Shown in pieces: positions 17,394 through 26,073 of a DNA stretch of 64,000 nucleotides. The stretch covers positions 62,001-126,000 of the forward strand of contig NZ_STFG01000001.1 of NCBI RefSeq assembly GCF_004833285.1, written 5' to 3'. This DNA is from Lampropedia puyangensis. GTDB taxonomy: Bacteria; Pseudomonadota; Gammaproteobacteria; Burkholderiales; Burkholderiaceae_C. The notes under the pieces were generated by a model that worked only from the letters and a program-made list of their open reading frames with translations, was not told where the DNA came from and made no database searches. Numbering within the stretch: the first letter of the stretch is position 1; the number at the start of each line of letters is the position of its first letter. The position numbers and the translations under genes are program-made.

Positions 17394-19097
17394 ATGTTGG
17401 ATTCCACCACCCACCCGGTTCCTGATCGCCACGGGCGCAGCCTTTACGCTGACGACTTGCAACTGCAGCGATTGCTGCAGTTGTATTTGCCCAAAACCGT
17501 TTTTGAGCACCTCCAACCGTATTTCCAACGCATGGGCGAACTGGCCGGTGGTCGGTTGGATGAACTGGCAGGCATTGCCGATAAAAACCCGCCAGAGCTC
17601 CAATACCGCAGCCGAGTGGGAGTGGACGAACAGCGCGTGCTCAAGCACCCAGCGTATGTGGAGATGGAGCACATTGCTTGGAATCAGTTTGGTTTGTCGG
17701 TGATTTCACACCGAGACGATGTGCTGGGCTGGCAAGGGCGATTGCCCCCGCTGGTCAAATACGCTTTGACCTATTTGTTCGTGCAGGCGGAATTTGGTTT
17801 GTGCTGCCCCCTGTCGATGACCGACTCGCTTACCCGCACGTTAAAGAAATTTGGTGATGCTGCGTTGATTGAACGCTATTTGCCACGCTTGATTGAAACC
17901 GACGTGGCCGAGATGGCGCAAGGGGCTATGTTCATGACGGAGCAGGCCGCAGGCTCTGACATTGCCAATACCCTCACGTTGGCCAAGCCGGATGCAGAGG
18001 GGGCCTGGCGTTTGTACGGTGATAAGTGGTTTTGCTCGAACCCAGACGCAGAATTTGCCATGGTTCTCGCCCGTATGGATGGTGCTGCGCCTGGTATGAA
18101 AGGGGTTTCGTTGTTTTTGTTGCCGCGCGATCTGGATGATGGCAGCCACAACCATTACCGCATTATTAGGTTGAAAGACAAGTTGGGCACACGCTCCATG
18201 GCTAGCGGGGAAATTCGTCTCGAAGGCGCCGTGGCGTATTTGGTTGGGGAGCCTGGCCGTGGCTTTGTGCAAATGGCAGACATGGTCAACAACTCGCGCT
18301 TATCGAATGGTGTGCGCTCATCGGGCATGATGCGCCGCGCTGTGGCTGAGGCCGAATACATTGCACGTGAGCGCCGCGCTTTTGGCAAAGCCTTGCAAGA
18401 TATGCCCTTGATGCAGCGCCAGCTTGACAAGTTGCGCGTGCCTGCGGAACAGGCGCGCACGATGGTGTTCCAGACGGCGCGGGCTTTGCAACGCTCTGAT
18501 GCAGGGGAAGAGGGCGCTTATGCCTTGCTGCGCATTTTGACGCCGATGATCAAGTTTCGCGCCTGTCGTGATGCGCGCAAAGTCACTGGTGATGCGATGG
18601 AGGTTCGTGGAGGGTGTGGTTACATCGAAGAGTGGAGCGATCCGCGTTTGGTTCGGGATGCGCACCTGGGCTCCATCTGGGAAGGCACCAGCAATATCGT
18701 TGCTTTGGATGTCATGCGGGCGATCAAGCGTGAAAACTCGCTTCCAGTCTTGCTGCAGCACTGTACTGCGTTATTGGACGATACGCCTGCTGCAGCGGCA
18801 TTGAAAGCAGCACTGCAGCAGGCATTGCAAAAAGCAGCCGTTTTTGCAGAAAAAGCAGCACATGACGCCGATGAAAAGCTGGCGCGTCAAGCGGCTTCAG
18901 CCCTCTACCACTGCACCAGCGCGATTGCTATGGCGTGGGAGGGCAGTCAGATGGGCGGGTCCGCCGGACATGAGCGCTTGCGTCTGGCGCAATTGGTGTT
19001 GCTCCATCGGGTGCTGCCGCGAGATCCGCTGTCAGACCCTCTCACTCCGCAAGACTGGTCTATGCCTGTGCCATCCGAAAAGGCTGCAGCGCTGTAA
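17394..19097 (+). CDS. Acyl-CoA dehydrogenase (AidB / isovaleryl-CoA dehydrogenase-like)
   Basis: A 567-residue flavoenzyme. ATG 17394 (MLDSTTHPVPDRHG) follows AAGAGGAG; an earlier in-frame start would overlap the operator region. FAD and substrate motifs are FMTEQAAGSDIANTLTLA near residue 180 and GGCGYIEEWSDPRLVRDA near 405, with LGSIWEGTSNIVALD carrying the catalytic-type Glu. The extra ~100-residue C-terminal helical region is the hallmark of the AidB-like, long acyl-CoA dehydrogenases. It heads an operon with two Bug proteins, two CoA-transferases and a thioesterase. The substrate is likely the CoA ester made by those transferases. Confidence 0.9.
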   Translation: MLDSTTHPVPDRHGRSLYADDLQLQRLLQLYLPKTVFEHLQPYFQRMGELAGGRLDELAGIADKNPPELQYRSRVGVDEQRVLKHPAYVEMEHIAWNQFGLSVISHRDDVLGWQGRLPPLVKYALTYLFVQAEFGLCCPLSMTDSLTRTLKKFGDAALIERYLPRLIETDVAEMAQGAMFMTEQAAGSDIANTLTLAKPDAEGAWRLYGDKWFCSNPDAEFAMVLARMDGAAPGMKGVSLFLLPRDLDDGSHNHYRIIRLKDKLGTRSMASGEIRLEGAVAYLVGEPGRGFVQMADMVNNSRLSNGVRSSGMMRRAVAEAEYIARERRAFGKALQDMPLMQRQLDKLRVPAEQARTMVFQTARALQRSDAGEEGAYALLRILTPMIKFRACRDARKVTGDAMEVRGGCGYIEEWSDPRLVRDAHLGSIWEGTSNIVALDVMRAIKRENSLPVLLQHCTALLDDTPAAAALKAALQQALQKAAVFAEKAAHDADEKLARQAASALYHCTSAIAMAWEGSQMGGSAGHERLRLAQLVLLHRVLPRDPLSDPLTPQDWSMPVPSEKAAAL

Positions 19098-19210
19098 GCG
19101 CTGGCCTGTGCGGATAGAGGAATTTTTCAGGTCTGCGTTTGCATTCCAAAAGTAAGAGTTCATAAGCAAGAGGCTGCTGCAACCAAGCCGCCCATTACAG
19201 GAGACAAAAC

Positions 19211-20227
19211 ATGTTTATTTCTATTTTTAAGACACAGTTTTTAGTGCAGCGCATTGTGGCCTTGGCTTGTGCAGTGGGGGCGGCGACTTGTGTGCCGGTG
19301 GGGACTGCATGGGCTCAAACAGATTCCTTTCCAGACAAAACAATCACTTTTGTCGTGCCGTTTCCGCCCGGAGGCCCGACAGATGCCATGGCCCGTTTGT
19401 TGGCCAGTGAGGTGGGGACTGTGTTGGGGCAAACCGTGGTGGTGGACAACAAGACAGGTGCTGGTGGCAATATTGGCGCTTCGGCCGTGGCACGTTCCGC
19501 CCCGGATGGCTACACCATCATGTTCGGTACATCAGGGCCGCTGGCTATTAACCACAGTTTGTATTCCAAGATCGACTACGACCCTCGCACCAGTTTTGCA
19601 CCTATTTTGTACGTGGGCTACCTGCCTAATGTATTGGTGGTGCGCAAGGATTTGCCAGTTAGCAATGTACAAGAGCTGATTGCGCTGGACAAGAAAGACC
19701 CAGGCAAGCTGAGCTACGCATCTTCAGGCAATGGCGCTTCATCACATCTGGCAGGCGTGTTGTTCAATGGGATGGCAGGAACGAATTTGCTGCATGTGCC
19801 CTACCGTGGCACTGGGCCTGCATTGGCCGATTTATTGGGCAGTCAGGTTGATATGACCTTCACTGATATTTTGACTGCCCTGCCATATATCCAGTCAGAC
19901 AAGGTCAAAGCCTTGGGTGTGGCGACAAAAAACAAGTCGCAAGCAGCACCGACCATCCCGACGATTGCTGAGCAAGGTTTACCAGCCTATGACGTGAGTG
20001 TTTTCTTTGGCGTAGTGGCCCCCAAAGGTGTACCACAAGCGCGCCTTGACAAACTCAATGCGGCTTTCAGTCAAGTGCTCTTCAGCCCCAAGGTGCAGCA
20101 AAGTCTGAGTGCGCAAGGCCTGGAGATTGCGCAAAACCACAGTCCGCAGTACTTGGCAAGCTTCATCGCTTCTGAGCTGGAGAAGTGGCGCGTAGTGGTA
20201 GAGCAAGCCGGTGCCAAGCTCGATTGA
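19211..20227 (+). CDS. Bug family (tripartite tricarboxylate) periplasmic binding protein, first of pair
   Basis: A 338-residue protein with an N-terminal signal peptide (hydrophobic ~14-32, cleavage near AWAQ). The TTT/Bug signature TFVVPFPPGGPTDAMARLLA is near residue 47, VVVDNKTGAGGNIGASAVAR near 78 and GYTIMFGTSGPLAINHSLY near 98. Family knowledge: these two-lobed proteins bind carboxylates or amides and can work with TctAB-type permeases; none is nearby, as is usual for Bug proteins. GGAGACAAAAC precedes its ATG. It is separated from the second Bug gene of this operon by an interspersed palindromic element. Confidence 0.9.
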   Translation: MFISIFKTQFLVQRIVALACAVGAATCVPVGTAWAQTDSFPDKTITFVVPFPPGGPTDAMARLLASEVGTVLGQTVVVDNKTGAGGNIGASAVARSAPDGYTIMFGTSGPLAINHSLYSKIDYDPRTSFAPILYVGYLPNVLVVRKDLPVSNVQELIALDKKDPGKLSYASSGNGASSHLAGVLFNGMAGTNLLHVPYRGTGPALADLLGSQVDMTFTDILTALPYIQSDKVKALGVATKNKSQAAPTIPTIAEQGLPAYDVSVFFGVVAPKGVPQARLDKLNAAFSQVLFSPKVQQSLSAQGLEIAQNHSPQYLASFIASELEKWRVVVEQAGAKLD

Positions 20228-20274
20228 GTTTGGTGTGGCACGGGTGGGAGAGACAACAACAAGCGCCATGAACC

Positions 20275-20404
20275 TTAAGAGCGACTAACACAACCCTTGA
20301 TACGTCGAAAGCAAAACCTTGTCGTACTACTCGTACTGCTTGCGGTTTTGCGCCTAGTCTGAACCGCAAACCTTTGGTTTGCTGGGTTGTGTTAGCCGCT
20401 CTAA
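20275..20404. repeat. Interspersed palindromic element, copy 2 (~130 bp)
   Basis: The best-preserved copy. The outer arms GACTAACACAACCC and GGGTTGTGTTAGCC are inverted, continuing outward as AAGAGC and GCTCT. Inside are GCAAAACC/GGTTTTGC, GTACTACTCGTAC and the hairpin GCAAACC-TTT-GGTTTGC. The element would fold end to end in DNA or RNA. It sits inside a same-strand operon between two Bug genes, 47 bases after the first stop and 43 before the second start. Confidence 0.9.
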
Positions 20405-20447
20405 GTGGTTCTTGAAGGCGCAGGCATGATCAACAACAGGAGACAAC

Positions 20448-21437
20448 ATGAACAATGCATTTGAACGTCTTGGCAAGGCCAAACTGGTAGCTTGGGGCAT
20501 AGGATTGACGCTGGTCGCCATGGGCAGCACTGCGGCATGGGGGCAGAGTTTCCCGAATAAACCCATTCAATTGATCGTGCCTTATGGCGCGGGAGGCCCC
20601 ACCGATACGCATATGCGGGTGGTTGCCGAACGTGCCAGTCAACTGCTGGGCCAGAACATCGTGATTGAAAACAAGCCAGGCGCCAATGGTACTTTTGGTG
20701 CAGCCATGCTTGCGCGCGCTCAACCTGATGGCTATACCTTGTCGATGATTCCTGCCAGCGTATACCGGGAGCCGTTTCTTAATAAGGTGCAGTTCGACCC
20801 GGCCAAATTTTCCTACATCATCAACCTGACTGACTACACCTTCGGACTGGCTGTTCCCGCCAATGCTCCTTGGCAGAATTGGGGCGATTACCTCAAGGAT
20901 GTGAAGGCGCATCCCGGAAAAATTTCGTTGGGTGCAGCCGGGCCATTGGCAACACCTGCGATCGTGGCTTCGGAGATGGCCGATGCACAGGGCATTTCAC
21001 TCAACGTTGTTCCGTACAAAGGGGACGCTGACCAGGCCAATGATCTGCTGGGCGGACACGTGGATTCAGGGGTGCTTTCAGGCGTGGCGTCTCAGCACAT
21101 CAAATCAGGCCGATTACGCTATTTGGCAATGTTCACGGCCGAGCGTGTAGCGCAGTTTCCTGATGTGCCCACCTTGCGTGAGTTGGGGGTGGATGCAGTG
21201 GTTGAATCACCCTATGGTATTGCAGGGCCTGAAGGCATGGACCCCAAAGTGATGGCTGTATTGCATGATGCATTCAAGGCTGCCAATGCCTCAGACGCGT
21301 CGGTCAAGGTGTTGGGTAACTTGAATCAACCGGTCAATTACCGAGACTCCCAAGCATTCAGACAGTACGCTTTGGATGCCTTGCAACGCGAAGAAAAACG
21401 TGTTGCGCAATTGCGTGCCAAAGGCTTGGTCAAATGA
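20448..21437 (+). CDS. Bug family periplasmic binding protein, second of pair
   Basis: A 329-residue protein with a signal peptide (hydrophobic ~12-30, cleavage near AAWG-Q). The family motif is QLIVPYGAGGPTDTHMRVVA, where PYGAGG replaces the commoner PFPPGG, then IVIENKPGANGTFGAAMLAR and DGYTLSMIPASVY. It is only moderately like the Bug protein upstream, so it is a diverged paralogue rather than a recent duplicate and may bind a different ligand. GGAGACAAC precedes the ATG. Its stop overlaps the start of the CoA-transferase gene (ATGA), tying binding protein and transferase translation together. Confidence 0.9.
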   Translation: MNNAFERLGKAKLVAWGIGLTLVAMGSTAAWGQSFPNKPIQLIVPYGAGGPTDTHMRVVAERASQLLGQNIVIENKPGANGTFGAAMLARAQPDGYTLSMIPASVYREPFLNKVQFDPAKFSYIINLTDYTFGLAVPANAPWQNWGDYLKDVKAHPGKISLGAAGPLATPAIVASEMADAQGISLNVVPYKGDADQANDLLGGHVDSGVLSGVASQHIKSGRLRYLAMFTAERVAQFPDVPTLRELGVDAVVESPYGIAGPEGMDPKVMAVLHDAFKAANASDASVKVLGNLNQPVNYRDSQAFRQYALDALQREEKRVAQLRAKGLVK

Positions 21438-22744
21438 TGGCGGCTATTGAAAAAGAGACTCTGGGCACTACGGTTTCTGCTCCTTTGCAGGGTATTAAGG
21501 TGCTCGATCTCAGTCGAGTACTGGCCGGCCCATTTTGTGCACAGCTATTGGGAGATTTAGGGGCTGATGTTGTCAAAGTTGAGGTGCCTGGCACGGGCGA
21601 TGATGCACGGCAACTAGGCTCAGCGGTGGTGTCACCCTCAACGCCTGAAGGGGCAGGGCGGCAATCCAATTTTTTCCTTGCATGTAACCGCAATAAGCGC
21701 TCCGTTGCCGTTGACCTAGCGACGCCAGAAGGCCGTGAACTGGTGATGGCGTTGTTGCAGAAGGCTGATGTCGTGGTTGAGAATTTCAAGGCCGGTGGAA
21801 TGCTGCGCTTGGGCTTGGATCCTCAGGCCATTCATGCGGCCAATCCGCGTTTGATTCATTGCTCTATCACGGGTTTTGGCCATACTGGGCCTTATGCAGC
21901 ACGACCTGCCTATGACTTCATCATGCAGGCGATGACTGGCATGATGAGCACCTGTGGAGTCCCAGAGCAGAGCCCCGGCGCAGGCCCCATGCGAACGGCT
22001 ATTCCAACTACCGATTTGGTCGCGGGCTACCAAGCTTGCGTGGCTATTTTAGGGGCGTTGATTCAACGCAGTATCAGCGGCAAAGGACAGTTCATTGATG
22101 CCGCAATGCTTGATGCTAGCGTGGCGTTCAATGTGCATTTGGCGCAAGGTTTTCTGATGGGGATGGGGGTGCCACAGCGACAAGGCAACAACAACCCGAT
22201 AGCGGCGCCTTCCGGTGTTTATGCCAGTGCTGATGGTTGGCTGGTGGTGGCCGCTGGCAATGACCGGCAATTCGAGCATTTGTGCAGTGCGTTGCAGTTA
22301 GGTCCCTTGCGTGAACAGGAACGCTTTGCCAGCAATGCTGCGCGGGTGGCTAATCGGCAGGCGTTGCATACAGTGATGGAGCCAGTGTTACGCAGCCGCA
22401 CTTCCGCGCAATGGCTGGCGCAGCTTGAAGCTGCCGGTGTGCCGTGCGCTGCCATCCATGACATGCAAGCGGTGTTTGATGACCCCCAAGTGCAGCACCG
22501 CCAAATGGTGGTGCATAGCCAGCGAGCAGATGGAAGCACGGTGCCTTTGCTGCGCAGTGCGCTCAATATGCAAGACCATGCTGTGCGCTATAGCGCACCA
22601 CCTCTGTTGGGTGAGCACACCGAAGAGGTGCTGGTGCAGTGGCTGCAGATGCCTTCTGAGGCCATTGCGCACTTGGCCCACTGCAAAGCGATTGCTACGC
22701 TGGCTGATGCAGGTGCAAGGCCTCTTTCCTGCGGGCAGGACTAA
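21434..22744 (+). CDS. Class III CoA-transferase (CaiB/BaiF family), first of pair
   Basis: A 436-residue enzyme. N-terminal LQGIKVLDLSRVLAGPFCAQ and NRNKRSVAVDL are family signatures; the nucleophilic Asp is at about 194 (IPTTDLVAG), which forms an aspartyl-CoA intermediate in characterised members. ADVVVENFKAGGMLRLGLD is also typical. It moves CoA from a donor such as succinyl-CoA to an organic acid in the cytoplasm. The ATG overlaps the preceding stop codon. The operon holds a second such gene, so two distinct acids, or donor and acceptor subunits, may be involved. Family certain, substrate unknown. Confidence 0.92.
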   Translation: MMAAIEKETLGTTVSAPLQGIKVLDLSRVLAGPFCAQLLGDLGADVVKVEVPGTGDDARQLGSAVVSPSTPEGAGRQSNFFLACNRNKRSVAVDLATPEGRELVMALLQKADVVVENFKAGGMLRLGLDPQAIHAANPRLIHCSITGFGHTGPYAARPAYDFIMQAMTGMMSTCGVPEQSPGAGPMRTAIPTTDLVAGYQACVAILGALIQRSISGKGQFIDAAMLDASVAFNVHLAQGFLMGMGVPQRQGNNNPIAAPSGVYASADGWLVVAAGNDRQFEHLCSALQLGPLREQERFASNAARVANRQALHTVMEPVLRSRTSAQWLAQLEAAGVPCAAIHDMQAVFDDPQVQHRQMVVHSQRADGSTVPLLRSALNMQDHAVRYSAPPLLGEHTEEVLVQWLQMPSEAIAHLAHCKAIATLADAGARPLSCGQD

Positions 22745-22756
22745 AAGGATTTTTTC

Positions 22757-23185
22757 ATGGCTACGGATGTAGACGAGCCTCAAGGGGTGTTGTTTGGTTT
22801 ATCCATGCCGATGGCGGCCACACTGGCTCTGCAGGGGGTAGAGATTGGCCATTTGCATGCCAAAGTGGCTATGCCATACAACGCCGCGTTCACCAACAGC
22901 CGAGGCGATGTGCACGGGGGCGTTTTATCGACGTTGCTCGATTGCACCTTAGCCAGTGCGTGTCGTGCACATGATCCTGCCCGTTATGGCGTCGTGACTC
23001 TGGATTTGACCGTGCACTTTTTAGCCCCGGCTCAAGGAGCTGTGCTCGCATCTGCGGTGTGCGAGCGGCAAGGCCGTGCGATGTGTTTTTCCAGAGGACA
23101 GGTGCATGACGCAAAAGGTCAACTCCTGGCGTTGGCAACAGGCACTTTCAAATTAGTTGAGCGGCTTCAAGAGAGCCATTTTTAG
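22757..23185 (+). CDS. PaaI-type acyl-CoA thioesterase (hotdog fold)
   Basis: A 142-residue protein. AAFTNSRGDVHGGVLSTLLDCTLASACRA (residues ~35-63) is the PaaI/acyl-CoA thioesterase signature, with the catalytic acidic residue in LLDC; VTLDLTVHFLAPAQG follows. Family knowledge: such enzymes hydrolyse aromatic or short-chain acyl-CoA and rescue CoA trapped in catabolic intermediates. It lies 12 bases after one CoA-transferase gene and 49 bases before the next, and so belongs to the same operon. Confidence 0.9.
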   Translation: MATDVDEPQGVLFGLSMPMAATLALQGVEIGHLHAKVAMPYNAAFTNSRGDVHGGVLSTLLDCTLASACRAHDPARYGVVTLDLTVHFLAPAQGAVLASAVCERQGRAMCFSRGQVHDAKGQLLALATGTFKLVERLQESHF

Positions 23186-23234
23186 TTGGCCACTCCGGCT
23201 ATTGTTTCGTTTTTTAAAAGTGCAACTGACATCT

Positions 23235-24389
23235 ATGAGCCAAACCATTCCCAATCCTTCAGCCCTTGCGGGCATTCGTGTGCTGGATGTTTCTCGTATT
23301 CTTGGTGGCCCATTTTGTGGTCAGGTGTTGGGCGACCACGGCGCAGATGTGCTCAAAATTGAGCCGCCTCAAGGAGATGACACACGCACTTGGGGGCCTC
23401 CCTTTCGCGATGCAGTGGCGTCGTACTACTACGGATTAAATCGCAATAAAAGAATTCAGCATCTGGACTTTGCTACGGAAGCTGGGCGAGAGAAGTTGTT
23501 GCAGTTGCTTGAGCAAGCCGATGTACTGATCGAAAATTTCAAAACTGGAACTATGGAGAAGTGGGGCATTGGGTATGCCCAGTTGCAGCAGCGTTTTCCG
23601 CGCTTGATTTGGTGCCGTGTCAGTGGTTTCGGCAGTGATGGCCCTCTAGGTGCGCAACCTGGGTATGACGCAGCGGTTCAGGCCTTGTCTGGTCTGATGA
23701 GTATTAATGGCGAGGCCGATGGTGAGCCTTTGCGCGTAGGTCTGCCAGTGGTGGACATGGTGACCGGGCTCAATGCGGTGATTGGCGTGTTGGTTGCCTT
23801 GCAGGCACGCCAACGTACAGGTCAGGGGCAGTTGGTAGAGGCGGCACTGTATGACAGTGGCTTGTCCCTGTTGCACCCACATGCAGCCAATTGGTTTATG
23901 AGCGGGAAAACACCCCAGCGCACGGGCAATGCCCATCCGAATATTTACCCGTATGACACGGTGGACACGGCCACAGGTCCTGTCTTTCTGGCGATTGGCA
24001 ACGACCGGCAGTTCGCTACGTTTTGCTGTTTGGTGGGGTTGCCTGATTTGCCAGAAGACGCCCGTTTCTCCAGCAACCAAGGGCGCTCCATCCACCGGCA
24101 AGCACTCAAGGCATTGCTGCAATCGCATTTGGCATCGTCAAACGCCCGAGAACTGGCAGATGCCCTGATGGCTGCAGGTGTACCCGCTGCGCCTGTGCTG
24201 GATGTTGCTCAGGCACTCAACCATGCACATACACAGCACCGCGAGATGGTTGTGCGCATAGGCGACTACCAAGGGCTTGGTGCGCCAGTCAAACTCAGCC
24301 AGACCCCTGCAAGCTACCGGTATGCACCGTTGACGCAAGGGGGGCAATTTTTGCCCAGCGAAACGGACGTGTACTCAACGGACGTCTAG
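23235..24389 (+). CDS. Class III CoA-transferase (CaiB/BaiF family), second of pair
   Basis: A 384-residue enzyme starting at ATG 23235 (MSQTIPNPSALAGIRVLD); a longer in-frame start overlaps the thioesterase and adds unconserved residues. Motifs are LDVSRILGGPFCGQVLGDHG, NRNKRIQHLDF, ADVLIENFKTGTMEKWG and the nucleophile Asp at about 174 (PVVDMVTG). It differs clearly from the first CoA-transferase of the operon. It is the last gene of the plus-strand operon and is convergent with the aldehyde dehydrogenase gene 54 bases away. Confidence 0.92.
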   Translation: MSQTIPNPSALAGIRVLDVSRILGGPFCGQVLGDHGADVLKIEPPQGDDTRTWGPPFRDAVASYYYGLNRNKRIQHLDFATEAGREKLLQLLEQADVLIENFKTGTMEKWGIGYAQLQQRFPRLIWCRVSGFGSDGPLGAQPGYDAAVQALSGLMSINGEADGEPLRVGLPVVDMVTGLNAVIGVLVALQARQRTGQGQLVEAALYDSGLSLLHPHAANWFMSGKTPQRTGNAHPNIYPYDTVDTATGPVFLAIGNDRQFATFCCLVGLPDLPEDARFSSNQGRSIHRQALKALLQSHLASSNARELADALMAAGVPAAPVLDVAQALNHAHTQHREMVVRIGDYQGLGAPVKLSQTPASYRYAPLTQGGQFLPSETDVYSTDV

Positions 24390-24443
24390 TCTATTGAAGA
24401 GGCATGGGGTGTCTGTTCTTAACGGTTCCTGATGGGCGCTCTG

Positions 24444-25892
24444 TCAAGCCAATAGGTAAGCGGTTTTGACGGTGGTATAGAACTCTTGTGCGTAGCGACC
24501 TTGCTCGCGAGGGCCGTAGCTGGAGCCCTTGCGGCCACCAAATGGCACGTGGTAATCCACACCAGCGGTAGGCAAGTTCACCATCACCATACCCGCCTGA
24601 CTGTGGCGTTTGAAGTGCGTGGCGTATTTGAGGCTGGTGGTTGCAATACCAGCAGACAAGCCAAACTCCGTGTCATTGGCAATGGCCAGCGCCTCTTCGT
24701 AGTCTTTTGCGCGAATCACACTGGCAACAGGCCCAAAGACCTCCTCACGGTTGATGCGCATAGCGGGCGTGGTGTCGGCAATCAAGGCAGGGGCCATGAA
24801 GAAACCTTCATCACCACTACCTGTATGGCAGGCCACACGTGAGCCACCGGCCAGTACCGCGCCCCCCTGGTCCTTGGCAATAGCCACATAGGCCAGATCC
24901 TGCTCCAGTTGCGATTGACTGACCACAGGACCAATGTCGGTGCCCGATGCCAAGGCTGCCCCTACTTTGATTTTTGCCATGCGCTCTTGCATGGCTTGGA
25001 TGAACGCAGGATAGATTTTGTCGGTCACGATGATGCGACTCGAAGCCGTGCAGCGCTGGCCGGTCGAGTAAAACGCGCTTTGCGTGCACAGCTCTACGGC
25101 CTGGTTCAGATCGGCATCATCGAGCACGACTTGCGGATTTTTCCCACCCATTTCCAGCTGCACTTTTTTGCCTTGTTCAACAGCTTTTTGCGCAATGCCA
25201 CGACCTACACCGACCGAGCCCGTGAAGCTGATGGCGGCGATATCAGGGTGATTCACCAAAGCCTCGCCAATGACACGGCCACGGCCCATCACCAGATTGA
25301 ATACGCCAGCAGGAATACCGCTGCGGTGGATGATTTCGGCCAAAGCCCAGGCAGAGCCGGGCACCAGATCGGCGGGTTTGAGTACAACGCAATTGCCATA
25401 TGCCAGCGCAGGCGCAATCTTCCAGGCAGGAATCGCAATTGGGAAGTTCCATGGAGTGATCAAACCGACAATGCCAATGGGCTCGCGGGTAATCTCCACC
25501 CCAATACCAGGGCGCACAGAAGGCAGGACCTCTCCAGCCAAGCGCAGGCATTCACCGGCAAAGAATTTAAAGATTTGACCAGCGCGGGCCACTTCGCTAA
25601 TCGCTTCGGGGCGGGTCTTTCCCTCTTCGCGGGCCAGTAACTCCCCCAGTTCTTCTTTGCGGGCGAGAATTTCATTGCCGATTTTGTCCAGCGCGTCATG
25701 GCGCACTTGAATGCTGCTGATCGACCAATCACCGAAAGCGGCTTTGGCGGCCGCGACGGCGGCCTCCACATCGCTGGCATCGCCTTGGGCATAGCTGCCG
25801 ATGGTGTCGTCGAGCTTGCTCGGATTGATATTGTTCGTGCTGGTTTGGCCGGTAACCCATTGGCCGTTGATCAGGTTGTGGTGGTGCGTCAT
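24444..25892 (-). CDS. NAD(P)-dependent aldehyde dehydrogenase (2-oxoglutarate / succinate semialdehyde type)
   Basis: A 482-residue enzyme starting at MTHHHNLINGQWVTGQ (ATG 25890-25892). It has IVGLITPWNFPIAIPAWKIA, the cofactor motif SFTGSVGVGRGIA, LEMGGKNPQVVLDDAD and the catalytic Cys in YSTGQRCTASSR. The overall pattern is closest to alpha-ketoglutaric semialdehyde dehydrogenases, which usually also oxidise succinic semialdehyde. It is the last gene of the minus-strand operon containing hpaI, whose family product is succinic semialdehyde, so oxidation to succinate is the logical role. An interspersed repeat separates it from hpaI. Confidence 0.9.
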   Translation of the reverse strand: MTHHHNLINGQWVTGQTSTNNINPSKLDDTIGSYAQGDASDVEAAVAAAKAAFGDWSISSIQVRHDALDKIGNEILARKEELGELLAREEGKTRPEAISEVARAGQIFKFFAGECLRLAGEVLPSVRPGIGVEITREPIGIVGLITPWNFPIAIPAWKIAPALAYGNCVVLKPADLVPGSAWALAEIIHRSGIPAGVFNLVMGRGRVIGEALVNHPDIAAISFTGSVGVGRGIAQKAVEQGKKVQLEMGGKNPQVVLDDADLNQAVELCTQSAFYSTGQRCTASSRIIVTDKIYPAFIQAMQERMAKIKVGAALASGTDIGPVVSQSQLEQDLAYVAIAKDQGGAVLAGGSRVACHTGSGDEGFFMAPALIADTTPAMRINREEVFGPVASVIRAKDYEEALAIANDTEFGLSAGIATTSLKYATHFKRHSQAGMVMVNLPTAGVDYHVPFGGRKGSSYGPREQGRYAQEFYTTVKTAYLLA

Positions 25893-25942
25893 GTGTTGGT
25901 GATGGGCGAGTAGAGGCAATGGGCGGCATGAATGCCAGCGTG

Positions 25943-26073
25943 CTTAGAGCAACTAACACAACCCTTGATACGTCGAAAGCAAAACCGTGTAGGACTACTC
26001 GTACTGCCTGCGGTTTTGCGCCTAGTTTCAACCGCAAACCTTCGACATGCTGGGTTGTGTTAACCGCTCTTAA
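25943..26073. repeat. Interspersed palindromic element, copy 3 (~131 bp)
   Basis: The same core as copies 1 and 2, with arms AACTAACACAACCC and GGGTTGTGTTAACC and outer AGAGC/GCTCT. The inner small hairpin is broken here (CTTCGACATGC). The right end overlaps the stop codon of the aldolase gene (26070-26072 on the minus strand). It lies between two genes of one operon. Confidence 0.9.

Noticed and set aside
12861-26037. Short open frames across all three repeats encoding similar peptides with GAKPQAVRVV
   Set aside because: They are translations of the palindromic element on the minus strand, without ribosome sites and with different ends in each copy; the DNA structure, not the peptide, is conserved.
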